Origin: Oscillospiraceae bacterium
Lineage (GTDB): Bacteria; Bacillota; Clostridia; Oscillospirales; Ruminococcaceae
Length of the DNA: 30,533 nt
Assembly: GCA_014796735.1 (NCBI GenBank)
Contig: JAAVIG010000066.1
Location: 1 to 30,533, forward strand
Direction: 5' to 3'
The notes beneath the pieces were generated by a model. It ran no database searches. It was not told where the DNA came from and saw only the letters and a list, made by a program, of their open reading frames with translations. The position numbers and the translations under genes were made by a program. The first letter of the stretch is position 1. Each line of letters starts with the position of its first letter. Below are positions 7,911 to 16,477 of this stretch, piece by piece.

Positions 7911-7997
7911 GGGAAAATACCATATTACGGATTTTCCCGGCGTTTTTATTTGGGCTTATCCGAAAATAACTTATTCGATTTATCGGTTTTTCCGTGC

Positions 7998-8519
7998 TTA
8001 GTCGATATCTTCCTCTTCCTCTTCAGCCTGCTCCTCCAGCACCGTCAGGATAGCCTCTTTTATCTCGGAAAAGCCGTAGCCTCTTCTGACAAGCGCTGAA
8101 ACGGTACGTCTTCGATCGTCTCTGTCCTGAATTTTGTCGTCGTACTTTTTTTGGATAAGCGCCACAAGCTGTTCGGAATAGTCCTCTTTTTCGTAAACGG
8201 ACAAAGCTTCCTCGGCAGTGGATTCGTCTATCCCTTTACGCTTCATTTCCGATTTAGCGCGGTACACTCCGTACTTTTTCCCTTTGATAAGCGAAGCCGC
8301 CAGCTTTCTTGCATATTCCCCGTCATTGATAAAGCCGTATCTTTTCATGTCCTCAATGACGCGTTCGGCGGTCTCCTCGGAATAGTTGTTAAGCAGCTTT
8401 TCCTTTAAGCACGCTGCCGAATAGTCGCGGCTGCCCAAAAGATACATCGCTCTTTTTCTCGCTCTGTTGTATTCGGAGCTGTATTCTATCTCTTTTTCTT
8501 CTTCGTCAAACAAGCTCAT
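7998..8519 (-). CDS. recX: Regulatory protein RecX
   Basis: Binds RecA filaments and modulates their growth or activity. 173 residues, typical for RecX. It has three tandem three-helix repeats with the characteristic ArR/KrAMyLLgsRdyS, LkeKL and GfInDgeYArkLa signatures. The C-terminus is a run of Glu and Asp. It lies directly downstream of recA on the same strand, 73 bases away, which supports the assignment. A 37-bp palindrome (8559-8595) sits in that gap and might set the RecX:RecA ratio by stopping or processing part of the transcript (inference). ATG at 8519; AAGG lies about 11 bases upstream. Confidence 0.93.
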   Translation of the reverse strand: MSLFDEEEKEIEYSSEYNRARKRAMYLLGSRDYSAACLKEKLLNNYSEETAERVIEDMKRYGFINDGEYARKLAASLIKGKKYGVYRAKSEMKRKGIDESTAEEALSVYEKEDYSEQLVALIQKKYDDKIQDRDDRRRTVSALVRRGYGFSEIKEAILTVLEEQAEEEEEDID

Positions 8520-8558
8520 AAAAATCCATGCCTTAATTTACTGTTTCAATTTAGCCGT

Positions 8559-8595
8559 TATACCAATCCCACAGTTTAAAACTGGATTAGTATTA
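8559..8595 (+). repeat. Short palindromic dispersed repeat, copy 3 (minimal form) between recA and recX
   Basis: TATACCAATCC...GGATTAGTATTA with an inner CAGTTT/AAACTG stem: a single near-perfect palindrome matching the two outer ends of the longer family members. The recA stop codon (TAA, complement of 8593-8595) is the last triplet of the element. Confidence 0.65.
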
Positions 8596-9852
8596 ATCCC
8601 CGTCGATCTCGTCAATGGAAAACTCCTCAAAATCCTCCTCCGCTTCGATAACGACAGCCTTCTTGGACTTTTTGCTTCCGCTTTTTGAGGAAGATTTTTT
8701 CGCGGTTGTATCTTCGCTTTCGGGAGTATCCTGGGCAGCTTCGTCCGGAGCCTCCTGCGCGGTACCGTCTTCGGAATTTTCATCGTCCGCGCCGCCGCTT
8801 AACAGTGTCTTAAACAAAGCGTCCGCCTGCTCGCGTATCTTTCCCTCTACCTCGGTGCGTATATCCTCGTTTTCGGTAAGCCATTTTTTAACGCTTTCCC
8901 TGCCCTGACCTATTTTCATGTCGTTGTAGCTGAACCATGAGCCGGACTTTTTGATTATCTTAAGCTCAACGCCCATATCTATGATCTCGCCCATTTTGCT
9001 TATGCCCTCGCCGTAGATCATATCAAATTCGCAGGATTTAAAGGGCGGTGCTACCTTGTTTTTAACTACCTTGCATTTCGTACGGGAGCCCAATATTTTA
9101 TCTCCCTCTTTAATGGGTTCCCCTCTTCTTACCTCTATTCTTACGGATGCGTAGAATTTCAGCGCGCGTCCGCCGGGGGTAGTCTCGGGATTGCCGTACA
9201 TTACGCCGATCTTTTCGCGTACTTGGTTTATAAATACCGCTACGGTGTCCGACTTGGAGATAACGGCGGTAAGCTTTCTCATGGCTGCGGACATAAGTCT
9301 TGCCTGAACGCCCACAAAGCTGTCGCCCATTTCGCCGTCTATTTCCGCTCTTGTTACCATTGCGGCTACCGAGTCCAAAACAACTATGTCCAAAGCGCCC
9401 GAACGAACCAAGGCTTCGATTATTTCAAGCGCCTGTTCGCCTGTGTCGGGCTGCGATACTATAAGCTGATCCACGTCAACGCCTAACTGTCTTGCGTAAA
9501 TGGGGTCAAGGGCATGTTCAACGTCAATAAACGCCGCCATACCGCCCTTTTTCTGAACCTCCGCGATAGCGTGGAGCGAAACGGTGGTTTTACCGCCCGA
9601 TTCGGGACCGTATATTTCCACTATTCTGCCCTTGGGAAGTCCGCCGATGCCCAAGGCAAGGTCAAGTCCCAGCGAGCCTGTGGAGATAGCTTCAACGTTA
9701 AGCTTTGATTTCTGGTTGCCCATTATCATGACCGAGCCTTCGCCGAACTGCTTGACGATATAAGCGATCGCCGAGTCCAAGGCCTTCTTTTTTTCCTCGG
9801 GGGTGGTGGCCTTTACGAAGACCTTTTTAGGGGCGTTTGATGATTTTGCCAT
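8593..9852 (-). CDS. recA: Recombinase RecA
   Basis: ATP-dependent strand-exchange protein of homologous recombination and SOS coprotease. 419 residues, longer than the usual 340-360 because of a C-terminal tail of about 65 residues rich in Glu, Asp, Ser and Lys. The core is complete: Walker A GPESGGKTT at 82-90 (Gly where many RecAs have Ser), the DIVVLDSVAA Walker B strand and the NQVREKIGVMYGNPETTPGG loop. ATG at 9852 follows AGAAAGGTG. The gene lies 27 bases after prmC with no room for a separate promoter or a LexA box there, so transcription probably comes from upstream genes or from within prmC. Confidence 0.97.
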   Translation of the reverse strand: MAKSSNAPKKVFVKATTPEEKKKALDSAIAYIVKQFGEGSVMIMGNQKSKLNVEAISTGSLGLDLALGIGGLPKGRIVEIYGPESGGKTTVSLHAIAEVQKKGGMAAFIDVEHALDPIYARQLGVDVDQLIVSQPDTGEQALEIIEALVRSGALDIVVLDSVAAMVTRAEIDGEMGDSFVGVQARLMSAAMRKLTAVISKSDTVAVFINQVREKIGVMYGNPETTPGGRALKFYASVRIEVRRGEPIKEGDKILGSRTKCKVVKNKVAPPFKSCEFDMIYGEGISKMGEIIDMGVELKIIKKSGSWFSYNDMKIGQGRESVKKWLTENEDIRTEVEGKIREQADALFKTLLSGGADDENSEDGTAQEAPDEAAQDTPESEDTTAKKSSSKSGSKKSKKAVVIEAEEDFEEFSIDEIDGD

Positions 9853-9879
9853 ATGTATTCACCTTTCTGAATGTTATTT

Positions 9880-10725
9880 TTAGCTTGCTAATTTGCCGAA
9901 CACAAAACGTCCGATCTTATTATAATCATTGATTATCTCGCATGAAAAGCCCTCTTTTTCCATAATCTCCCGAATCGCTTCCGCCTGATGATCGCCCGTT
10001 TCCACAATAAATTCGCCATTTTCCGCAAGCCTTTTTTTCCACTTGCCGAAAATCACGCGGTAGAAATCCAGTCCGTCGGTGCCGCCGAAAAGAGCTATCT
10101 CCGGCTCATGCCGTACCTCTTTTTGCAGCTCCCGCATGTCATCCGCCGTAAGATAAGGGGGATTTGCGGTTATTATATCGCATTTTTCGGGCAGTCTTTC
10201 CAGAAGGGTATCGCTTGGGTTTAAAACGTCTCCGCACAGCGGCGTGACGCTGTCCTCCACATTATTAAGGATAATATTTTCCTTGAAATATTCAAGCGCT
10301 TTTTCGCTTATCTCAATACCATAGCAGCTTGCACCCGATTTTTTTGAGACAGCAATGGGAATACAGCCGCTGCCCGAACACAGGTCTATTACCGTACCGC
10401 CATTTTTTAACTCCTCCAAAGTCTTTTCCACAAGCAGCTCCGTCTCGGGTCTTGGGATCAATACCCCCTCACCCACATGGAAGGTAAGTCCGAAAAAGTC
10501 CCATTCGCCCAATATGTATTGAAGCGGCTCTCCCTTTACCCTTCGTTTTGCCGCGTCAATTGCCGTTTTAGCTTTTTCATCGTCGATCTCGCTGTCGGGA
10601 GTTAAAGTAAGACGGTCAAATCCCGTTGCCCATTTAAGAATTTGCTCCGTTTCAAATGCGGCGGAGTCACTGCCGTGCTGTTCCAGAATCGTCCGCACCT
10701 GCTTTTTAAGCAGCAAGCTTACCAT
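9880..10725 (-). CDS. prmC: Peptide chain release factor N5-glutamine methyltransferase PrmC
   Basis: Methylates the Gln of the GGQ motif in release factors RF1 and RF2, which raises termination efficiency. 281 residues, typical. A helical N-terminal domain is followed by IPRPETELLVE (90-100), the SAM motif DLCSGSGCIPIA (114-125) and catalytic NPPY at 188-191. The ATG at 10725 overlaps the end of the DUF1385 gene by 7 bases (ATGGTAA) and follows GAGGA, so the two are translationally coupled; upstream in-frame ATGs lie inside that gene and lack support. In many Clostridia the neighbours are rpmE, the DUF1385 gene and prfA; here recA follows instead. Confidence 0.95.
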   Translation of the reverse strand: MVSLLLKKQVRTILEQHGSDSAAFETEQILKWATGFDRLTLTPDSEIDDEKAKTAIDAAKRRVKGEPLQYILGEWDFFGLTFHVGEGVLIPRPETELLVEKTLEELKNGGTVIDLCSGSGCIPIAVSKKSGASCYGIEISEKALEYFKENIILNNVEDSVTPLCGDVLNPSDTLLERLPEKCDIITANPPYLTADDMRELQKEVRHEPEIALFGGTDGLDFYRVIFGKWKKRLAENGEFIVETGDHQAEAIREIMEKEGFSCEIINDYNKIGRFVFGKLAS

Positions 10726-11711
10726 TTGTCTTCCTCGTCCTCCTTTGGCAGTACGGGAGTGATCGCGGCTATCGCGCACTCGATCTGTCCGTCGTCGGGC
10801 TCTTTTGTAGTAAGTCGTTGTATTGCAAGTCCCGGAGCGGATATTATTCTTGTGACCACATTATCGTATCTGCCGGCGATCTTTATTATCTCGTAGCTTA
10901 TACCCACTATAAAGGGCAGCAAAAGAATTTTACACGCGCCTCTCATAAGGTCGGCGGTAAATTTGCTTATTCCGAACCATATAACGAACTGCTCGCTGTT
11001 TATCGGCACTAATGTTGTTACCAAAATACTTACCGCCAGAACCAGAAATATAAAGCTTGTTCCGCAGCGGGGGTGGAATCGGATATGCTTTCTTACGTTT
11101 TCCACAGTCAATTCTTCTCCCGCTTCATATGTCGCTATTGTTTTATGCTCCGCGCCGTGATATTCGTAGACGCGGCGAATGTCCTTCATCAGCGATGTGA
11201 GCCACAGATAGGCAATGTAAATAATGATTTTCAGAATTCCCTCAAAAAGAGAGCGGAAGGGGGAAATATCGGTATCTGCGAAAGCGGTCTGCAGCGCGGT
11301 AAAAAGCCATGTGGGCACAAGTACAAACAAAACCACCGCAAGTCCTACTCCTATGACCGTGCCCAAAACCGTGATCACGGAGAGCACGCTTTTCCCCATT
11401 TTTTCCTCAAGCCATTTTTCAAGCTTTGACGGCTCCTCGTCCTCATCGTCCAGATAGCCCGACTGTTCCATTGATTTATTCATGTATTTCATTCCATCCT
11501 TAAGCTGAAGGACAAAATTGAAAATTCCTCTTACAAACGGGCATTTCTGATACCATTTCTTTTCGGGCAGCTCCTCCGTTTCCACCTGTATTTTGCCATC
11601 CTTGGTGCGCACCGCCATCGCGGAGCGGCTGGGTCCCCGCATCATTATGCCCTCTATCAGTGCCTGTCCTCCCACGGAGGTGCGGCGTATCGGTTTTTCT
11701 CTTTTTGCCAT
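10719..11711 (-). CDS. DUF1385 family membrane protein (YqhQ-like)
   Basis: Function not established; the family (COG3872) has been described as a predicted metal-dependent enzyme. 330 residues. The N-terminal GGQALIEGIMMRGP block (14-27) is the family hallmark. Several membrane helices follow (~111-140, ~157-175, ~220-240 and one near 280). Conserved polar residues sit between them: HGAEH (185-189) and HPRCGTSF (213-220), candidates for metal binding. The ATG at 11711 follows AAAGGA. It overlaps prmC by 7 bases and starts 25 bases after the histidine-kinase stop. Its pairing with prmC is widespread in Bacillota, suggesting a link to translation or the envelope that remains undefined. Confidence 0.9.
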   Translation of the reverse strand: MAKREKPIRRTSVGGQALIEGIMMRGPSRSAMAVRTKDGKIQVETEELPEKKWYQKCPFVRGIFNFVLQLKDGMKYMNKSMEQSGYLDDEDEEPSKLEKWLEEKMGKSVLSVITVLGTVIGVGLAVVLFVLVPTWLFTALQTAFADTDISPFRSLFEGILKIIIYIAYLWLTSLMKDIRRVYEYHGAEHKTIATYEAGEELTVENVRKHIRFHPRCGTSFIFLVLAVSILVTTLVPINSEQFVIWFGISKFTADLMRGACKILLLPFIVGISYEIIKIAGRYDNVVTRIISAPGLAIQRLTTKEPDDGQIECAIAAITPVLPKEDEEDKW

Positions 11712-11736
11712 GCTTCTTTTGTTCCTTTCTTTACGG

Positions 11737-13167
11737 TCATTCCGCCTTTTTCTGTATCGTCGGCAGCGTAATAGTAACGGTAGTCCCCTCGCCCTGCACA
11801 CTTTCTATCTCCAGCTTCCCCGAATGCAGTGCGACCAGCTCATCTGCGACCGCCAGTCCTATACCCGAACCTCTGACCGTATTATTAGCCTTATAAAACC
11901 TGTTCTTGACCTTAGGCAGATCCTCCTTGCTTATACCGCAGCCGTTATCCGCCACCTTGATCTCCACCGAATTTTCTTTCAGAACGGCATCCACATTAAC
12001 AACGCCGTCTTTTCCTATATATTTTATCGCGTTGTCGATAATATTGGAAAACACCTGTCTCAGCCTGTTTTTGTCTCCGAATATCATCGCCACGCCCTCG
12101 GGCTCATGATAATTTATAATGATATTGTTTTTCGCAGCTCTTTCGGTATATATCAGAACCGCGTCCGCAAGCTCCGCCAATATATCGGTATTTGCCTGCT
12201 GAAGTATAAGGCGGTTGTTCTGTATACGCGAAAAGTCCAGCAGCTCCTCCACCATTGCGGACAGCCGTTCCGTCTCGGTGGTTATTACCCTCATGCCCTT
12301 TATAAGGGTTTCCGCGTCTCTCATTTCCAGAATGGTCTCGCTCCAGCCCTTTATCGCGGTCAAAGGCGTCCTCAGCTCATGAGATACGGAGCTTATAAAG
12401 TCGTTTTTTATTTTTTCGCTGTTGGCAAGCTCGTCCGCCATATAGTTGAACGCTCTGCACAGCTCGCCTATCTCATCGTCCCGCTTAAAGGTTATATGCT
12501 CGGAAAAATTGCCCTTTGCAAGCTGTCTTGCGGAGCCGACCATTTTTCTTATAGGCGTGATTATGGATCTTACAAAGTAAAACCCCGTTATCAGCACCAG
12601 CACCAGCACAAACAGCCCCGCCGTCGCGGTTAAAAGGCTTAGCTGCATAAGCTGATTTTCAACGCCCTCAAGACTGGTCATTACCCTTATGGCACTGTAC
12701 CCCCTGCTGCCGGGGTCAAGGCTCAGTATGACCGATACCGCCATGTACCTTTCGCTTACCGAGCTTCGGTTAAGGCTCCCCACATACTCGCCTATACCGT
12801 CGGGGCTGTTTACCGCCGCGATATAGTCGGGCATTTCCTGTTCCACGTCGGGGGAAAAGCCGCTGCTGGAAATGGCGATATTCCCTCTGCTGTCTATCGC
12901 CATAAGCTCCATAATATCCTTTTTGTCAAAGTTCTCTACGGTGGAGCGTATCTCCTCGGAGTAGTCGGAGGAGGAGTTCTCGTAAAATCTTGTAAGCACT
13001 CCCCAGATAACGTTGGCTTCGGAGCGCAGGTACTGGCTTACCGAATTATAGTAGTAATTCTGCGAAAATAAATACACGCCCACCGTTACGGCAAGCATTA
13101 TTACCGCTATTATGCCGAAGCTGTTTATAAACCAGCGGGTCGCTATGCTTTTTCGTTTTGCCGCCAC
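11737..13167 (-). CDS. Sensor histidine kinase (HAMP, HisKA, HATPase)
   Basis: Membrane kinase that should autophosphorylate and pass phosphate to the adjacent regulator. 476 residues. TM1 at ~14-34, an extracytoplasmic sensor region of ~145 residues, TM2 at ~178-200, HAMP at ~200-250, an H-box with His263 in SVSHELRTPLT, an N-box around NIIDNAIKY, and G-boxes DNGCGIS and GSGIGLAVADEL. All catalytic elements are present. The start is GTG at 13167, preceded by AGAAGG. It begins 14 bases after the response-regulator stop, a clear operon pair. The overall type resembles PhoR/WalK-like kinases; the signal is unknown. Confidence 0.93.
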   Translation of the reverse strand: MAAKRKSIATRWFINSFGIIAVIMLAVTVGVYLFSQNYYYNSVSQYLRSEANVIWGVLTRFYENSSSDYSEEIRSTVENFDKKDIMELMAIDSRGNIAISSSGFSPDVEQEMPDYIAAVNSPDGIGEYVGSLNRSSVSERYMAVSVILSLDPGSRGYSAIRVMTSLEGVENQLMQLSLLTATAGLFVLVLVLITGFYFVRSIITPIRKMVGSARQLAKGNFSEHITFKRDDEIGELCRAFNYMADELANSEKIKNDFISSVSHELRTPLTAIKGWSETILEMRDAETLIKGMRVITTETERLSAMVEELLDFSRIQNNRLILQQANTDILAELADAVLIYTERAAKNNIIINYHEPEGVAMIFGDKNRLRQVFSNIIDNAIKYIGKDGVVNVDAVLKENSVEIKVADNGCGISKEDLPKVKNRFYKANNTVRGSGIGLAVADELVALHSGKLEIESVQGEGTTVTITLPTIQKKAE

Positions 13168-13181
13168 TTTGCTTTACCTTC

Positions 13182-13874
13182 TTAAAGAGTCCACTTATAC
13201 CCGTATCCCCACACCGTCTGTATAAATGCAGGCGACGACGGATCGTCCTCTATCTTCATTCTCAGCCGTCTTACGTTTACGTCCACTATTTTGTCGTCGC
13301 TGAAAAATTCGTCGTGCCACACCTTGCGCAAAATAGTGTTTCTGTCTAAGGCTATTCCCGAATTTTGTATAAAGTATTCCAGCAGACCGTATTCGATCTG
13401 TGTAAGCTCTATATCCAAGCCGTTTTTCTTGACGCTTCTGCTTTGCGTGTCCAAAGAGAAAGGCCCCGTGGTCAATATCTTGCTGTTTCCCGAACGTTCA
13501 TACGAGCTTATGCGTCTGTACACCGCATCGACTCTCGCCACTAACTCCGAGGGAGAAAAGGGCTTTGTGATATAGTCGTCCGCACCGCTTGTAAGCCCCT
13601 CCACCTTGTCGGTCTCCTGACTTTTGGCGGTAAGCATTATAATTCCTATTTTACTGTCCTTTTCGCGTATCGCACGGCAGGCGTCCAATCCGCTTATCCC
13701 GGGCATCATTATGTCAAGTATGACCACCGAAAAGCCGCCCTTTTCAAATTCCGCCAGAGCGTCTTCCCCGCAGCTTACGCCCGTCACCTCGCAGCCCGCC
13801 CGCTGAAGGTTGATTATTACAAAATCGCGTATAGCGTCTTCGTCTTCGCATACCAATACTTTTTTTGCTGCCAT
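13182..13874 (-). CDS. OmpR/PhoB-family response regulator
   Basis: DNA-binding partner of the downstream kinase. 230 residues. The receiver domain has the acidic pocket EDED (10-13), phospho-acceptor Asp54 in VVILDIMMPG, the T in MLTAK and the Lys in TKPF. The winged-helix domain ends in the typical TVWGYGYKW. The ATG at 13874 follows GAAAGGA; an in-frame extension of 26 codons upstream lacks a ribosome binding site. It lies 99 bases after the lipoprotein gene. Target genes cannot be read from the window; the two envelope proteins encoded just upstream are the obvious candidates for signal input or output. Confidence 0.94.
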   Translation of the reverse strand: MAAKKVLVCEDEDAIRDFVIINLQRAGCEVTGVSCGEDALAEFEKGGFSVVILDIMMPGISGLDACRAIREKDSKIGIIMLTAKSQETDKVEGLTSGADDYITKPFSPSELVARVDAVYRRISSYERSGNSKILTTGPFSLDTQSRSVKKNGLDIELTQIEYGLLEYFIQNSGIALDRNTILRKVWHDEFFSDDKIVDVNVRRLRMKIEDDPSSPAFIQTVWGYGYKWTL

Positions 13875-13973
13875 AGCATTCTTTCCTTTCGAAATTCTAT
13901 CATCGCCGTACCGGCCGCCAAGCTTACAGCACTTGTCATCGAAAAAAATCAAAAAGAGGGTTATTCGAAATTT

Positions 13974-15272
13974 TCAGAAAAAGATCAGGCAGTTTCTTAA
14001 CTCGTCCTCGGTCAGAACCATCGGATCGTCGCTTTCCGACCCTTTTACAAAAATGTTTCCGTCGCCGAAGCGTGTCCAGCCCGCTCCTTCGGGTCTTGTT
14101 TCCGAAACGCATATCGAAAGCAGGACAAGGCTGCCCTCGTCATATTTCACAAAGCTCACCGTTCCGCCGCTTTTTTCCACGGTAACAAGTCCCTGCCACC
14201 GCACGGGGATATAAAAGAAATACTCTCCTCCCGTGCTTACATAGGTGGTGAATTTTTTTGTAATGGTATTGCTGTTATTTTCATCTGCATAGTACCATTC
14301 GACCGAATAAAGCTGCTCGGGAACGGTGCGGTTTTCGTAGCCCAAAAGCGCCACAGTCACGGGTGCCTCTATACGCCCGTCTCCGTCTATATCCGTGCTG
14401 TAAAGCAGCGGTGTATTTGAATTGGCTCTTCGTCCGAGACCTTCCGAAATGACCTCGGTCAGATTATTCTTATAGCTTAATAATATCTGCGTGCCGTAAG
14501 CGTTATCGCCCTTTGAGTAGTCTATAAACAGAAGGCTTTCATTATCGTTTAACCTTTGCCTGTTCACTCTTTGCACCGAGGACACGTCGCGGTACAGTGG
14601 CACTGCGGACAGTACCTCGGGAACAGGGTCTTCCTGCCCCTCTCTTATTCCCAAAATACGCGCGTGGCTGTACCCCATAACGGTGTCGAAGTTTACGTAA
14701 AACAGCTCGTCAAAGCCGTCGTCGTCCATATCCGAGGCTTCCAAAAAGCTGAAAGAGGTCTTGAACTGCTCCTCCGCCCGTCCGTCGGAATATTTGAGCA
14801 GGCTGAGGGATTTTTCGGTCTGCGCCAGCACCGAACAGGAAACGGCAATAGTCACATCTTCGTTAAAGTTATAAAAGTTTACGCTTTCTATCTTGGTACC
14901 CGCAACGGGTCTGTCCGTTACCGAAGCCCAGCCGCTGTCGGTCTGATCCAGAAAATTCATTCTCAGTCCGCTTTCGCCGCTGTCCGTGGGCGTTTTTTCC
15001 CGATAAAACACGATAGCCTCGTCCGTTTTCTCGTCGTCAAGATCGTACAGCACAAACGCGCTCCTGTACTCTCCCCCCGCGGGGTACACAAGGTCTATCT
15101 GTTCTCCCGTGCTTAAAATAAGGGCATTGTATATTGCGGTCTGCGTTTCGGTAAGCTTGGGAGGATATAAAAGCGATTCCAGAGAGCCGTCGAATATGGT
15201 GCAGCCGCTTAATGAGCCGCAGATCGAAACGGTGATGGCAAAAGCCGCGGCGGTCTTTCCAAAAAGCCGCAT
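13974..15272 (-). CDS. Lipoprotein with FG-GAP/EF-hand-like acidic repeats
   Basis: Function not known. 432 residues from the chosen ATG. The N-terminus is a lipoprotein signal peptide with lipobox LSGC (Cys24), so it is probably anchored to the outer face of the membrane. Three Asp-rich loops spaced along the protein, around 77-86 (LYDLDDEKTD), 181-190 (DMDDDGFDEL) and 294-302 (DIDGDGRIE), resemble calcium-binding FG-GAP/VCBS loops of beta-propeller proteins. The ribosome binding site at 15272 is weak; in-frame ATGs 26 or more codons upstream would overlap the previous gene and hide the signal peptide. It lies 43 bases after the membrane-protein gene and 99 bases before the response regulator, so it may act with the two-component system. 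Confidence 0.8.
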   Translation of the reverse strand: MRLFGKTAAAFAITVSICGSLSGCTIFDGSLESLLYPPKLTETQTAIYNALILSTGEQIDLVYPAGGEYRSAFVLYDLDDEKTDEAIVFYREKTPTDSGESGLRMNFLDQTDSGWASVTDRPVAGTKIESVNFYNFNEDVTIAVSCSVLAQTEKSLSLLKYSDGRAEEQFKTSFSFLEASDMDDDGFDELFYVNFDTVMGYSHARILGIREGQEDPVPEVLSAVPLYRDVSSVQRVNRQRLNDNESLLFIDYSKGDNAYGTQILLSYKNNLTEVISEGLGRRANSNTPLLYSTDIDGDGRIEAPVTVALLGYENRTVPEQLYSVEWYYADENNSNTITKKFTTYVSTGGEYFFYIPVRWQGLVTVEKSGGTVSFVKYDEGSLVLLSICVSETRPEGAGWTRFGDGNIFVKGSESDDPMVLTEDELRNCLIFF

Positions 15273-15315
15273 GCGACCATTTCCGCGGAAGCGGGGGACC
15301 TCGGTTTTTCGATCA

Positions 15316-16197
15316 TTATACGGACGGCATTTCGTCGGCAGCGTTTTCATCAGTCTTTTTATTTTCATCATTCTCGTTATCCGTATCTGTCTCCGCCTTT
15401 TTGCCGTAAAGTACGAATAAAACGGCGAAAGCAAGTATTATTACACCTATTTCCGAAACGGGGTGAATATCCGTATGATCCTTCATATACTCGCTGTCTA
15501 TCAGATAAGCAATACAGCCCGCAAGGGACGCGCAGGAGGAAAGACAGGCGGAGACGGCGGAAAAGATCAGCAGCTTATGGCGCGTACCCTTTCCCTCGTT
15601 GGTGGAAATAAATCTTCCGAGAGAGAGGAAGAAGAACACCGCCGACACATAGGAAAGCAGCAGAATAAGCTCGTCGCTCACTCTTGTTATGATAGTGTCC
15701 TGCATAAACAGCGCGGCGGCCTTAAGGGTGTAGCTTATGCTTATTATCAGCATAAGATAGCCTATACCCGCCTTTATCTTACGGCTTCCCAAAAGCACAA
15801 AGCCTATTGCCGCAAACACAAGGAAGATAACGCCCTCGCCTAAAAAGTCCAGTCCGATGCCCTTGAAGTTAAAGACAAGCACATAGAATTTAAGACAGGC
15901 CCCTACCAAAAAGCTTATGCCGAGAACGGCGGTCTGTTTTGGCGTAAGGGAGTCTTTATTGCAAAGAAAGGCGGTGTTCATGCTCTTGTTGTCCTTCACG
16001 GCGGCGGCTATAAACACCGCGGCGGCTATCACAAGAAAAACGTATAAGCCCCATGTGGATAAAAAGCCCGCGTCGGCGCTGTAAAAGCCCATTTCATTGT
16101 AATCCACCGTAACCAAAAGCTGAAACACTCTGAATATCACCGCAATCACAACGGCGCATACCGAGGCTGTGGGAAGAAGCTTTGTTGTTTTTTCCAT
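15316..16197 (-). CDS. Multi-pass membrane protein of unknown function
   Basis: Not recognised. 293 residues with about seven or eight predicted membrane helices, the first at ~10-30, and a hydrophilic acidic Asp/Glu/Asn/Lys tail of ~35 residues that is probably cytoplasmic. No catalytic motif is visible. ATG at 16197 follows AGCAGGG about 10 bases upstream. It is the first gene of a run of eight minus-strand genes with gaps under 100 bases that includes the lipoprotein, the two-component system, prmC, recA and recX. A leader hairpin CTGCTTTA/TAAAGCAG lies just before it (16208-16236). The promoter is unclear; TTGTAC-17-TAAATA about 90 bases upstream is a weak candidate. Confidence 0.8.
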   Translation of the reverse strand: MEKTTKLLPTASVCAVVIAVIFRVFQLLVTVDYNEMGFYSADAGFLSTWGLYVFLVIAAAVFIAAAVKDNKSMNTAFLCNKDSLTPKQTAVLGISFLVGACLKFYVLVFNFKGIGLDFLGEGVIFLVFAAIGFVLLGSRKIKAGIGYLMLIISISYTLKAAALFMQDTIITRVSDELILLLSYVSAVFFFLSLGRFISTNEGKGTRHKLLIFSAVSACLSSCASLAGCIAYLIDSEYMKDHTDIHPVSEIGVIILAFAVLFVLYGKKAETDTDNENDENKKTDENAADEMPSV

Positions 16198-16412
16198 ATA
16201 ATTATACCCTGCTTTATTTTTTATAGTACTAAAGCAGTTCTCCTTTCACGTTTTTACAGATAAGCCGAATATTTATATTTGTTCTATAATCCGTACAAGC
16301 TCATATAATTGTATTGGATATTGACGTACCGCGATCTTATGTCCGAAAAGTACGTACGTTTTTATTATAATACATTATTGCGGTTTAGTCAATAATTTCA
16401 TGGGTAAAAATT

Positions 16413-16441
16413 TGGTCAATTTTATATTGACAAAATATACT
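16413..16441 (+). promoter_or_regulatory. Possible promoter with an inverted repeat upstream of the spoIID-like gene
   Basis: TGGTCA (16413-16418), a 17-base spacer and TATACT (16436-16441) make a moderate vegetative promoter. An inverted repeat GTCAAT-TTTAT-ATTGAC (16415-16431) overlaps its -35 box, and a third GTCAAT lies at 16388-16393. This could be a regulator site. The rest of the 280-base gap (16198-16477) is AT-rich and holds nothing else clear. Confidence 0.35.
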
Positions 16442-16477
16442 TCGTTTTTAAAAAAACACAGGAAAGGCGGTTCACAA

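Noticed and set aside
8675..9609. Gly in place of Ser in the RecA Walker A motif and the long charged tail as signs of a defective or unusual RecA
   Set aside because: The P-loop Lys and Thr and all other core motifs are intact, and tail length varies widely among RecAs.
9853..9879. LexA (SOS) box before recA
   Set aside because: No GAAC-N4-GTTC sequence was found in the gap, nor noticed in front of addA; GTTC-GTGC-GAAC near 27080 has the half-sites in the wrong order.
11593..12633. 346-codon open frame on the plus strand opposite the DUF1385 and kinase genes
   Set aside because: It overlaps two well-supported genes on the other strand, has no recognisable motif and a composition typical of an antisense shadow.
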